Below, one piece after another: positions 1 through 7,009 of a stretch of DNA of 27,390 nucleotides. The notes beneath the pieces are model-generated. The model made no database searches, was not told where the DNA came from, and worked only from the letters and a program-made list of their open reading frames with translations. Positions within the stretch are counted from its first letter, which is position 1, and each line of letters starts with the position of its first letter. The stretch is taken from assembly GCA_039029315.1 (NCBI GenBank), contig JBCCGK010000134.1, positions 1 to 27,390 of the forward strand, in the 5' to 3' direction. The stretch comes from JBCCCJ01 sp039029315 (GTDB lineage Bacteria; Bacteroidota; Bacteroidia; J057). The position numbers were made by a program, and so were the translations under genes.

Positions 1-192
1 ATTTTGGGGGCCAGCTCGCCTAAACTGATAAAAGTGTATGAAAGAAATTTGAATTCCCATTTTGGCCAAAGTCAAACTGAGAAACAAATTCTTTTGCCTT
101 TCCCATTTGATAGCAATGCACAGCTGTTGGAGAGAGAATTCCTTTGTTTTCTCCATGTACCATATAAGTTTGACTGCTTAGAAACTGTTTGA
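1..192 (+). CDS. Possible 3' end of an unidentified gene running in from the left edge
   Basis: An open frame runs from the first base to a TGA at 190-192, about 63 codons, with no stop at the left edge, so it could be the C-terminus of a longer protein. I recognise no family or motif. Its last codons and its stop lie inside the left terminus of the 167-bp foldback element (178-344), so if the gene is real the element supplies its C-terminal residues and its stop. A chance open frame is equally possible, and confidence is low. Confidence 0.2.
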   Translation: MLGASSPKLIKVYERNLNSHFGQSQTEKQILLPFPFDSNAQLLEREFLCFLHVPYKFDCLETV

Positions 193-344
193 ATATTATC
201 CTATGGTTTTGTTATGCCCCTTTTTTCGCCCTTCTGCTTTGAAAAAATCCTCATGTAGCTCTGCTACATTCCGGTTTTTCCGCCTTGAAGGTCAAAAAAA
301 TGACCTATAACAAATTCCATATACAAAACTCAAACAGTCTCTTA
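178..344. repeat. 167-bp foldback (palindromic, MITE/RIP-like) element, copy 1
   Basis: The ends are inverted repeats: TTAGAAACTGTTTGA at 178-192 and TCAAACAGTCTCTTA at 330-344, pairing at 13 of 15 positions. Successive inner blocks also pair, closing on an apical stem ATGTAGC-TCT-GCTACAT near 255-271. A second copy of exactly the same length lies at 20829-20995 with near-identical ends but a different interior. If the inverted repeat is taken as GA(A/G)ACTGTTTGA, copy 1 is flanked by TTA on both sides, as expected for a 3-bp target duplication of TNA type. There is no coding capacity, so any mobility would need a transposase supplied in trans. Confidence 0.75.
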
Positions 345-659
345 ATCTTGAAAAATCAAATTCACGATCCATATTCATATCCCATAAATGAAAATAATTT
401 TCTTTGATTGAAGAATTGACTATTTATTCTGTGCTATAAATAATGGATTATTTGACTGTTTTTTATCATGACTTCCAGGAATATTTATTCTTACTTCACA
501 CAAGCAAATTCTAGGGAGGTGGAGAGTCTGATGGCTGTAAGTAGTTGTATCTACTGTATGTTTCATATGTTCTGTAAATCTTCGAAGTTAGCATATTGCT
601 GCCCAAGACATGAATGGATCATACAGACCTCAGCATTCGTTACCGATGGATTCATATGA
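345..659. other. Stretch with no recognised gene
   Basis: This AT-rich segment lies between the foldback element and the pcaC remnant. Short open frames occur on both strands (for example 468-659 on plus and part of 563-916 on minus) but none resembles a protein family. The missing 5' half of pcaC should fall in roughly 500-659, and I could not find it in any frame. The promoter of the pca operon may also lie here, but I see no convincing TTG/TAnnTTTG pair. Confidence 0.4.
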
Positions 660-865
660 AGAAATCTCCTCACGATTGCCCTATTGGCAGCTTTGGAACA
701 TGATGAGAACTTGTCATATATGTGGACAACCAAAAACACTAAAGCCACCGAAGAAAATGAAAAGAAGCCTTGTTGCTCACAGGAGTGTATGCAGGCGTAG
801 TTGTAAGCAATGGAGCCTTGAAAATCGCGAAACAGATCTGTAAGCAATGGAAAGAAGCTGAATAA
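660..865 (+). pseudogene. pcaC: Frameshifted, 5'-truncated remnant of pcaC (4-carboxymuconolactone decarboxylase)
   Basis: Two consecutive reading frames together spell the C-terminal half of PcaC. Codons from 660 to about 761 read RNLLTIALLAALEHDENLSY and continue with a T-x-N-T-x-A-T-E-E stretch, matching the family core (RNLxTIALLAALGH...ATRNTGAT-E-E). A shift at the A-rich tract around 750-766 moves to the frame starting at 764, which reads EALLLTGVYAGVVVSNGALK and ends at TAA 863-865. This matches the family end E-(A/V)-LLH-x-AVYAGVPA-x-NxALKIA. A stop at 657-659 closes the first frame upstream, and the N-terminal half is not recognisable. The remnant ends one base before pcaH, the expected operon position. 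The enzyme normally decarboxylates 4-carboxymuconolactone in the beta-ketoadipate pathway. Confidence 0.75.
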
Positions 866-866
866 T

Positions 867-1580
867 ATGAAGGAAAAAGAACTACCAAAGGCCTTGGCAA
901 AAAGGGATTGGAACAATCATGCGCCCCTGATATACCCAGGCTATAAATCCACTCTTATCCGCAATCCGACTAAGCCACTGATTGTTGTGCCAGAAGAGTT
1001 GGCAGCTTTGGATATGCCTGTATATGGAGATTCAGCCATAGGGGAATTTGATCATGATCTGACCAGGAATGCCAGGATCAACGGCGAACCTATAGGCGAA
1101 CGGATCGTATTGAGTGGCAAAGTCATGGATGAGCAAGGGAGAGGGCTTCCCAATGTGTTGGTGGAACTATGGCAAGCCAATTCAGCAGGACGCTATGTGC
1201 ATAGACAAGAAATTCATGATGCGCCACTTGATCCGAATTTTCATGGCGCTGGCAGAACACTCACAGACAGCGCAGGAAGCTATCGATTTTATACCATCAA
1301 ACCAGCTGCTTATCCCTGGGGCAATCATCACAATGCTTGGCGGCCAGCGCATATTCATTTGTCATTGTTCGGGCATCATTTGGGGACACGGCTGGTGACT
1401 CAAATGTATTTTCCCAATGATCCCTTGTTTGCCTTTGATCCTATTTTCAATTCCATTCCTGCACATGCTCGGCATTTGTTGGTTTCCTCCTTCAATCTGG
1501 ATATGACAGAACCCGGTTTTGCCCTGGGCTATGAATTTAATCTTGTACTTAGAGGAAAAAATCAAACACCATTTGAATGA
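867..1580 (+). CDS. pcaH: Protocatechuate 3,4-dioxygenase, beta subunit
   Basis: This is the iron-bearing subunit of the intradiol dioxygenase that opens protocatechuate to 3-carboxy-cis,cis-muconate in the cytoplasm. The 237-residue length is normal for PcaH. The Fe(III) ligands are visible as Tyr110 (SAGRYVHR), Tyr149 (AAYPWGN) and the pair His162/His164 (RPAHIHLSLFG), with the immunoglobulin-like core LxGxVxDxxGxxLPNVLVELWQAN before them. The ATG start at 867 follows the TAA of the pcaC remnant by one base. The stop overlaps the pcaG start as ATGA (1577-1580), so the subunits are translationally coupled. Family assignment is secure, and substrate preference is inferred from the neighbouring pcaG and CoA-transferase genes. 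Confidence 0.95.
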   Translation: MKEKELPKALAKRDWNNHAPLIYPGYKSTLIRNPTKPLIVVPEELAALDMPVYGDSAIGEFDHDLTRNARINGEPIGERIVLSGKVMDEQGRGLPNVLVELWQANSAGRYVHRQEIHDAPLDPNFHGAGRTLTDSAGSYRFYTIKPAAYPWGNHHNAWRPAHIHLSLFGHHLGTRLVTQMYFPNDPLFAFDPIFNSIPAHARHLLVSSFNLDMTEPGFALGYEFNLVLRGKNQTPFE

Positions 1581-2161
1581 GTAATCCAAAGAAACATAGC
1601 CAAACGCCATCTCAAACGGTCGGTCCATTTTTTGCGTATGGCTTAACACCTGAACAATACCGCTATTCCTTGACAAGTGTTGCACATCCTGATATTGTCG
1701 ACCCAGAGATGGGGGGGGCGCACATCCTGATCACAGGGCAAGTATTCGATGGGGAAGGCAAAACAGTGGGAGATGCCATGCTGGAGTTCCGACAAGCAAA
1801 TCATGAGGGCACCTATTCCAAAAGAGCAGAGGATGATTTTATGGGATTCGGCAGAGTGGGTACAGGGACAGAGCAAGCTCATCGCTATGAAATCCGAACC
1901 ATCAAGCCCGGATCGAAACCGGGACAGGCTCCACATATAGATGTAACTTTGTTTATGAGAGGGATGCTCAATCACTTGTATACCCGGATCTATTTTTCAG
2001 ATGAAACAGAAGCCAATGCACATGACCCCATCTTGCAATTGGTCCCCGAGGACAGGCAAGCAAGCTTGATTGCGACCAGGAAGGAAGTCAACGGAAGGCT
2101 GATCTATCATTTCGATATTTATATGCAAGGGGAGCAGGAAACAGTATTTTTTGATGTGTAA
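1577..2161 (+). CDS. pcaG: Protocatechuate 3,4-dioxygenase, alpha subunit
   Basis: This is the partner of PcaH in the (alpha-beta-Fe) protomer. The 194-residue protein has the typical PcaG opening QTVGPFF, the central LEFRQANHEGTYSKR segment, and the late motif APHIDVTLFMRGMLNHLYTR. It lacks a full iron-ligand set, as expected for the alpha chain. It overlaps pcaH by four bases (ATGA). A run of eight G residues at 1711-1718 encodes Met-Gly-Gly-Ala. Such a run is slippage-prone and a one-base change would truncate the protein. The next gene starts about 65 bp downstream on the same strand, consistent with one pca operon. Confidence 0.95.
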   Translation: MSNPKKHSQTPSQTVGPFFAYGLTPEQYRYSLTSVAHPDIVDPEMGGAHILITGQVFDGEGKTVGDAMLEFRQANHEGTYSKRAEDDFMGFGRVGTGTEQAHRYEIRTIKPGSKPGQAPHIDVTLFMRGMLNHLYTRIYFSDETEANAHDPILQLVPEDRQASLIATRKEVNGRLIYHFDIYMQGEQETVFFDV

Positions 2162-2225
2162 GCCCTGACATAAAACCAGAGAATGGAATCGCCTGATGGA
2201 AGTTCATGTATAGCATAGTCGAACC

Positions 2226-3578
2226 ATGAAAAATGTACCACAAATAACAGCGGAAGAAGCCGCAGCAATGGTCAAGGACGGAGACACCCTTCTGGGAGGA
2301 GGCTTTGGAATGACAGGCAATCCCGTGCATTTATTGCATGCCCTGGCAGAGACTGACACAAAGGACCTGACATTCATTGGTAATAATGTCGGAGAAATGA
2401 ACCTGGGAGGTGGGCGTTTGCTCAACAATGGGCAACTCAAAAAAATGATCGGATCATTTTTTACCAGCAACAAAGAAGCTGTAACAGCAGCTCAGGAAGG
2501 AAGGGTTGAATATGAATTGCTTCCACAAGGCACCCTGGCCGAAGCGATTCGGGCAGGCGGGGCAGGGATTGGCGGATTTTATACTCCTGCCTCAGCGGGC
2601 ACCTTGATTGCCAAAGGCAAGGAGACCAAGGAGATTGATGGCAAAACATATGTATTTGAACAAGCCATCAAGGCAGATGTGGCATTCATTCGAGCCTGGA
2701 AGGCCGACACTGCTGGTAATCTGACATACCGGATGACCGAACAAAACTTCAATACCGCTATGGCCATGGCAGCAGATTTGGTGGTTGTAGAGGCAGAACA
2801 TATTCTTCCCGTTGGAGAACTGGACCCGAATATCATTCACACACAGGGATGTTTTGTGGACTATCTTGTCCAGGCCCACACGACGCTGGAAGATCTGGGC
2901 TCATCCGCTTCAATGAAAACCAGTGTCAAAAAGGTCAGTACCAGCCGAATGAATATGGCCAAGCGAGCCTTGCAGGAATTATCCAGAGGAGATGTGGTAA
3001 ATTTAGGTGTTGGGATTCCCACCCTGCTCGCTGATCTGATCCGTGCAGAAGATGGCCTCATTCTTCATACCGAAAACGGCATGTTGGGGGTCGGTCCTGC
3101 TCCCTCTGATGGGGGAGGGGCGATGGATTATCCGGTCAATGCAGGAAAGATTCCAGTTACTGCTCTGGATGGAAGCAGCTATTTTGACAGTGCTCGTTCC
3201 TTTGCCATGATCCGGGGAGGACATGTAGATGTAGCCATCATGGGAGGATTGCAGGTAGATGAGGCAGGCAATCTGGCAAACTGGGCAGTACCGGGCAAGC
3301 CCCTTTTGGGGGTTGGGGGGGCGATGGATTTGGCTTCCGGGGCAAAAAAATTAATCATTACCCTCACCCATACCAGCAGAGACGGAACGCCTAAAATAGT
3401 TCCCGAATGCAGTTTGCCAATTACAGCACTGAATGCAGTCGATATGGTGATTTCGGATTTGGCGGTCTTTCGCTTCATAGAGGGAGAACTGACCCTTGTG
3501 GAGTTGATGCCAGGAGCAAGCCTGGAGGAAGTGCGGGCGAAGACAGCGGCTCATTTTCGGGAGAGACTTGAGTCTTAA
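2226..3578 (+). CDS. Single-chain 3-oxoacid (3-oxoadipate/acetoacetate) CoA-transferase, A and B subunits fused
   Basis: The enzyme transfers CoA from succinyl-CoA to a 3-oxoacid. Next to pcaHG the likely substrate is 3-oxoadipate (the PcaIJ step), but acetoacetate use as in SCOT cannot be excluded. Residues 1-225 are the A domain (GDTLLGGGFGMTGNP; GTLAEAIRAGGAGIGGFYTP) and 240-450 the B domain (ALQELSRGDVVNLGVGIPTL). The catalytic glutamate is Glu283 in HTENGMLGVGP. The domains sit in one 450-residue chain, as in mitochondrial SCOT, while many bacteria encode them separately. A G7 run occurs at 3315-3321. The chosen ATG starts a complete A domain with no upstream alternative. The gene lies 64 bp after pcaG and probably ends the operon. 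Confidence 0.9.
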   Translation: MKNVPQITAEEAAAMVKDGDTLLGGGFGMTGNPVHLLHALAETDTKDLTFIGNNVGEMNLGGGRLLNNGQLKKMIGSFFTSNKEAVTAAQEGRVEYELLPQGTLAEAIRAGGAGIGGFYTPASAGTLIAKGKETKEIDGKTYVFEQAIKADVAFIRAWKADTAGNLTYRMTEQNFNTAMAMAADLVVVEAEHILPVGELDPNIIHTQGCFVDYLVQAHTTLEDLGSSASMKTSVKKVSTSRMNMAKRALQELSRGDVVNLGVGIPTLLADLIRAEDGLILHTENGMLGVGPAPSDGGGAMDYPVNAGKIPVTALDGSSYFDSARSFAMIRGGHVDVAIMGGLQVDEAGNLANWAVPGKPLLGVGGAMDLASGAKKLIITLTHTSRDGTPKIVPECSLPITALNAVDMVISDLAVFRFIEGELTLVELMPGASLEEVRAKTAAHFRERLES

Positions 3579-3713
3579 ATACCCGGCATTGCTGATTGCA
3601 GGATGGCTGAAAATCTATGGAGATGACAGACCCAAAATCCTTAAGTTGCTGGGAATGAGAAAGACATGATGTGAGTAATATTACAGTTTTTTGTCAAAAA
3701 GAACCATAAATAT

Positions 3714-3745
3714 TGTTGGTTATGTGAAAATTATTCTTATGTTTG
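3714..3745 (+). promoter_or_regulatory. Candidate Bacteroidota-type promoter
   Basis: TTGT at 3714-3717 and TATGTTTG at 3738-3745 are separated by 20 bases. They match the known Bacteroidota primary-sigma pattern (TTG near -33, TAnnTTTG near -7). A transcript would start near 3752, just before the two hairpins of the candidate small RNA. Confidence 0.4.
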
Positions 3746-3749
3746 TAAA

Positions 3750-3845
3750 ACAGATCCCCAGGCTGGTGGAATCAACCTGGGGTCGCTTACTAAACATTTT
3801 CAACTCGAAAAGAACGTGAGCATCTCCAGGGATGCTCTTTTTCTT
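3750..3845 (+). ncRNA. Candidate small non-coding RNA of about 95 nt
   Basis: A promoter-like pair (3714-3745) is followed by a hairpin CCCCAGG (3756-3762) / CCTGGGG (3776-3782), a single-stranded stretch, and a terminator hairpin GAGCATC / GATGCTC with a T run at 3838-3843. There is no start codon with a meaningful frame inside. The unit stands in the 400-bp gap after the pca operon. It resembles no RNA family that I recognise. The alternative is simply the 3' untranslated end of the pca operon, which would explain the second hairpin but not the promoter match or the first hairpin. Confidence 0.35.
3818..3845 (+). terminator. Rho-independent terminator
   Basis: GAGCATC (3818-3824), a six-base loop, and GATGCTC (3831-3837) are followed by TTTTTTC. 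It would end the candidate small RNA and any read-through from the CoA-transferase gene. Confidence 0.65.
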
Positions 3846-3954
3846 TGAGTAAATCTGCAAATAAATTTCCGTCTTGTCAAAATAAATTTCTCATAAATAA
3901 TTGACTGTCAATAACTTGTACGCATAAATGAGGAGGCTTTCTGAAAAAGGTCAT

Positions 3955-3987
3955 CAAAAATAAGGAGAACCATCCCCCTTATTTTTG
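3955..3987. terminator. Bidirectional terminator hairpin overlapping the end of the orphan minus-strand gene
   Basis: CAAAAATAAGG (3955-3965) and CCTTATTTTTG (3977-3987) form a perfect 11-bp stem with an 11-base loop. The A run on one arm and the T run on the other allow termination on both strands. The stop of the minus-strand gene (3979-3981) lies within the stem. A terminator at this exact place is circumstantial support that the gene at 3979-4329 is real. Confidence 0.55.
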
Positions 3988-4329
3988 GGATAGCTGATTC
4001 TTGATGATTGCATATTGGTGGATGTCACCGATAAGCTCAAATAGTCCTCTCAGTGCTCGTTTCATCTCCCGATAATATTCAAGCTGCTGTTCCCCTCTTG
4101 AAGTTCTCGCCAGATACAACCATCTCAAAAAATCTTCTCCAAGGATGACTGATTGGATATAATTCTTCAGATCTCCAGCTTGTTCTGCTTTTTGCATGAC
4201 ATACTCAACCAGAGCGACGAACTCTCGTTCCTGGACCAATTGTGTCAGCATGCGATGATCATCTAATATGTCGAAGCGTCCTGTCATATAATCTTTGATT
4301 TTATCCTGTTGACCATGCATAAGACACAT
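3979..4329 (-). CDS. Orphan hypothetical protein, mostly helical
   Basis: The protein has about 116 residues from the ATG at 4329. A second ATG at 4320 and a TTG at 4362 are alternatives. AAGGA lies just before the 4329 start. The sequence is rich in helix-forming residues with no signal peptide or membrane segment (for example LVQEREFVALVEYVMQKAEQ, then YYREMKRALRGLFELIGDI). I recognise no family. The frame stays open upstream of the start to a TAG about 100 bases away, and other minus-strand frames in 4330-4700 also give protein-like text, so this could be the 3' end of a decayed longer gene. The terminator hairpin across its stop favours a transcribed gene. Confidence 0.45.
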   Translation of the reverse strand: MCLMHGQQDKIKDYMTGRFDILDDHRMLTQLVQEREFVALVEYVMQKAEQAGDLKNYIQSVILGEDFLRWLYLARTSRGEQQLEYYREMKRALRGLFELIGDIHQYAIIKNQLSQK

Positions 4330-4860
4330 GAGTCCTTGTTGTATGACAGAGGAGCAGGGCAAATAGTCGTTTTTCCTGGAGCCATGCAGGGAATCTTCTG
4401 GACGGAGCAGTAAATCCTATCGAGTCAGGGTAGCGGAATAACATGCGGATTGCAGGCGTGAATCGAGCCATCCATCTGGGACATGGGATAGGAGTAAGGC
4501 TTGGGGCAGATAGCCAAAAGCTTGGCTTCGTCGGAGGGATGGAGAACTTCTGCGATTTGCCTTTCCCCAGTCTGAATCTGTCGTATAAGCAGCCTAATTG
4601 TGAAAAGATGTTGATTGTCAGCGGATTACTAAGTGAGTCTCACCTTGGGATACACTTAATGAGATATGGTAACGTAATCGACAGAAAAATTTTTTAGCTT
4701 ATCGGTGACATATTTCCCACTGAGATGTGTCTAGTAGATAAACATTTTCAACTAATTCTTAACTCATGTACACTCAAACATTCCATTCCATCAACTCTCC
4801 TGTTCCCTAGAACCAACATATCAGGATTGACAGGATTGCTTGATCTTAATCAACTTACAG
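4330..4860. other. Stretch with no confidently recognised gene
   Basis: A plus-strand open frame at 4443-4697 and overlapping minus-strand frames at about 4345-4640 coexist, and none resembles a known family. The minus-strand text may be frameshifted sequence upstream of the orphan gene. Just before the sigma-factor gene, CAGGATTG occurs twice in tandem (4822-4839), which might be an operator, but two copies of so short a motif are weak evidence. Confidence 0.35.
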
Positions 4861-5412
4861 ATGAATAAGGATCTCGTAGAACTGTTTGCTGCCTACCAGC
4901 AAACTCCAGAGAACGAAAAGATTCGAAGACAATTTTTTGAATCTTTTTTCAAAGAAGCCCTCCCCATTGCCTACAAGCTTACCGGCGACCACTACTGGGC
5001 AGAAAGCATCGTCCAACAGGTAGCAGAAAAAATCTGGAAGAATACTGCTGAAATTCAGCACATTTATGCCTGGATGCATAGGGTTATCAGAAACACCTTT
5101 TATAACGAACGTAGAGTAACACCTATCTCAGCTCCATCTGAGAATTCGGCAGATTTGTTTCTACCGGATGTGAGTCAATCTCCCCTTCAGCTGCTTGAGT
5201 ATGCTGAGCTGTCAGTCTCCCTGCTGGAGACGATCGCACGGATGAAGAATCCTCTGTACAGGAAGGTTCTGATGTGTTTGTACGACAGTATGTCCAACCG
5301 AGAGATTGCAGAAGTGTTGGGGAGGGAGACAGATTCTCCCCGGACAATAGCCACCCTGGTATACCGGGCAAGAGCTGCTCTCAGAAAGGAGCTTGAGAAG
5401 AATCATTCTTAA
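4861..5412 (+). CDS. ECF-type RNA polymerase sigma factor
   Basis: The 183-residue protein has the size and two-domain plan of extracytoplasmic-function sigma factors, which direct RNA polymerase to a small regulon. Region 2 covers about residues 30-85, with helix ALPIAYKLTGDHYWAESIVQ and the -10-binding segment around YAWMHRVIRNTFYNERR. Region 4 covers about 115-178, with the helix-turn-helix SNREIAEVLG and the tail ATLVYRARAALRKEL. The ATG at 4861 is preferred over an in-frame TTG at 4840. No typical anti-sigma gene with a transmembrane segment follows; instead a 70-residue soluble protein starts one base after the stop. The subgroup could not be assigned by eye. Confidence 0.85.
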   Translation: MNKDLVELFAAYQQTPENEKIRRQFFESFFKEALPIAYKLTGDHYWAESIVQQVAEKIWKNTAEIQHIYAWMHRVIRNTFYNERRVTPISAPSENSADLFLPDVSQSPLQLLEYAELSVSLLETIARMKNPLYRKVLMCLYDSMSNREIAEVLGRETDSPRTIATLVYRARAALRKELEKNHS

Positions 5413-5413
5413 T

Positions 5414-5626
5414 ATGCAAACGAACCGATTCAGTGAATTTCCCCCAATAGCAAGAGACATAGAGTCAAAGATGCCATTCAGATTTTGGGTGGAATGGCAG
5501 CAGGGGATCTTAGCCATCCAGAAGGATCTCCAACTTGACAAGCAAGAAGTTGAGGAATATCTGGAAGAAAAAGCCAGGGAATCATACGAAAAACTGTTGG
5601 CAAAGATGACTTCCTCATTGGCGTAG
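5414..5626 (+). CDS. Small protein coupled to the ECF sigma factor
   Basis: The 70-residue protein starts at the ATG at 5414, one base after the sigma stop, so translation is probably coupled. An upstream TTG at 5393 would overlap the sigma gene and is less likely. The N-terminal part contains PFRFWVEWQQG. The C-terminal half is charged and strongly helical (LQLDKQEVEEYLEEKARESY) and could form a coiled coil. There is no signal peptide, membrane segment or cysteine. I do not recognise the family. The position suggests a co-regulator or anti-sigma-like partner, but that is inference from context only. A strong hairpin follows at 5668-5696. Confidence 0.65.
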   Translation: MQTNRFSEFPPIARDIESKMPFRFWVEWQQGILAIQKDLQLDKQEVEEYLEEKARESYEKLLAKMTSSLA

Positions 5627-5667
5627 ACATCAGACAGATTTCCTTCATGGAGAAGCTGTTATACAAG

Positions 5668-5701
5668 CGAGATTCATCCTTCAGGGATGAATCTCGTCTT
5701 T
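5668..5701 (+). terminator. Strong terminator hairpin after the sigma-factor operon
   Basis: CGAGATTCATCC (5668-5679) and GGATGAATCTCG (5685-5696) form a perfect 12-bp stem with a five-base loop, followed by a short T-rich tail (TCTTTA). The tail is weak for intrinsic termination, but the placement about 40 bp after the last stop fits. Confidence 0.65.
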
Positions 5702-5838
5702 AGATAGAGACCTATGAAATTGTCGGGAAGACAATTCCTCAAGATCCCGCATTTTGTTGTAAATCGGCAGCCATATCACTCCATTCCCTCCCCAAAAATC
5801 CCTACCTTGCGGCTCTGTTTGACGCCAATGTGAAATGA

Positions 5839-6816
5839 ATGCCGCTGTTGTCTTCCTCCTCATATCGCCCGCCTCTTCTGCTGCGCAATAGACATGCTGC
5901 AACGATGTTTCCCTCCCTCTTTCGGAAGGTGAAGGGCTTGCACTATGAGCGAGAGCGGCTGGATACACCTGATGGAGATTTTCTGGATCTGGATTGGGTA
6001 CAGGCGGGCAACAACCGATTGGTGATTGGGCTGCATGGATTGGAAGGAAGTGCGGACCGTTCTTATATCCGTGGGATGATGCGCCACTTTCATCGGAACA
6101 AATGGGACTGCATGGGGTTGAATTTTCGAAGTTGTAGTGGAGAGATGAATCGGAAGCTACGAGTCTACCATTCTGGCGAAACCGGTGATATTGGGTGGGT
6201 GATCGACCAAATCCTGGAACGCGATCAGTACAAGGAGATTGTTCTGGTAGGATTCAGTATGGGGGCAAATGTGGCCTTGAAATATGTGGGAGAATTGGGA
6301 GCCAAAATTCCCAAAGCCATCAGATGTGTCGTAGCCATCTCGGCCCCCTGTGATCTGGCAAGTTGTAGCACAGAACTGAACAAAGAAGGTGTGAATCGCA
6401 TTTATCTCAAGCGCTTCATGCACTATCTGAATGAGAAGCTGGCGCATAAGCTGGAACACTTTCCGGGAGAGATCAGCCTTCCCCAGGACCGGATGCCCAA
6501 AGATTTTGCTGAGTTTGACAATTGGTTCACAGCTCCCATGCATGGATTTGAGGACGCCGAGGATTATTGGGCTCGAGCAAGTAGTTTGCCATTTCTCCCG
6601 AATATTCACGTTCCAAGTCTGATCATCAATGCCAGGAATGATACCTTTCTTGGAGAGGAATGTTATCCCTATGAGATTGCAGACAAGCATCCCCTGATTA
6701 GCCTGGAAGTTCCTCGATTTGGTGGTCATGTCGGCTTCGCTCAATTCGGAACCAAGGGAGTATATTGGTCCGAGCAACGCGCGCTCAACTTTGTGTCCGA
6801 AAAATTATATCATTAG
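5839..6816 (+). CDS. YheT-family alpha/beta hydrolase
   Basis: The 325-residue protein matches the YheT/UPF0017 branch of alpha/beta hydrolases (COG0429), cytosolic or membrane-associated esterase-like enzymes of uncertain substrate. The family opening RPPLLLRNRHAATMFPSLFR is present, followed by the oxyanion-region HGLEGSADRSYIRGM and the motif GLNFRSCSGEMN. The catalytic triad can be read as Ser140 (GFSMGAN), Asp268 (INARNDTF) and His297 (GGHVGF). There is no signal peptide. The gene stands alone, about 140 bp after the terminator hairpin, and converges on the minus-strand patatin gene. The ATG at 5839 gives the usual family length. Confidence 0.9.
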   Translation: MPLLSSSSYRPPLLLRNRHAATMFPSLFRKVKGLHYERERLDTPDGDFLDLDWVQAGNNRLVIGLHGLEGSADRSYIRGMMRHFHRNKWDCMGLNFRSCSGEMNRKLRVYHSGETGDIGWVIDQILERDQYKEIVLVGFSMGANVALKYVGELGAKIPKAIRCVVAISAPCDLASCSTELNKEGVNRIYLKRFMHYLNEKLAHKLEHFPGEISLPQDRMPKDFAEFDNWFTAPMHGFEDAEDYWARASSLPFLPNIHVPSLIINARNDTFLGEECYPYEIADKHPLISLEVPRFGGHVGFAQFGTKGVYWSEQRALNFVSEKLYH

Positions 6817-7009
6817 CATCTGGCCCGGATACCTGAACGATTCCAGGCAATATTGGCAGCGGGGCAGCGATATGAATGATGGGGTTACTATGGCATTCCT
6901 TCCGTGCAACATAGGCAAAGTGATGGAGCAGTACTTATTGAGATGTTTCAATCAACATGAGAATGATTGTAGGTTGGGGGGGAATGCGCGTCAGAGTTGG
7001 AAGCCCCAA

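Noticed and set aside
563..916. 117-codon minus-strand frame
   Set aside because: It is the complement of the pcaC remnant and the start of pcaH, both of which have clear family matches on the plus strand.
4443..4697. 84-codon plus-strand open frame
   Set aside because: No family resemblance or neighbour support, and protein-like text in minus-strand frames over the same bases makes it a poor candidate.
3791..4753. 15-base identity TAAACATTTTCAACT at 3791 and 4739
   Set aside because: An AT-rich 15-mer repeated once in 27 kb is near chance expectation, and the flanks share nothing.
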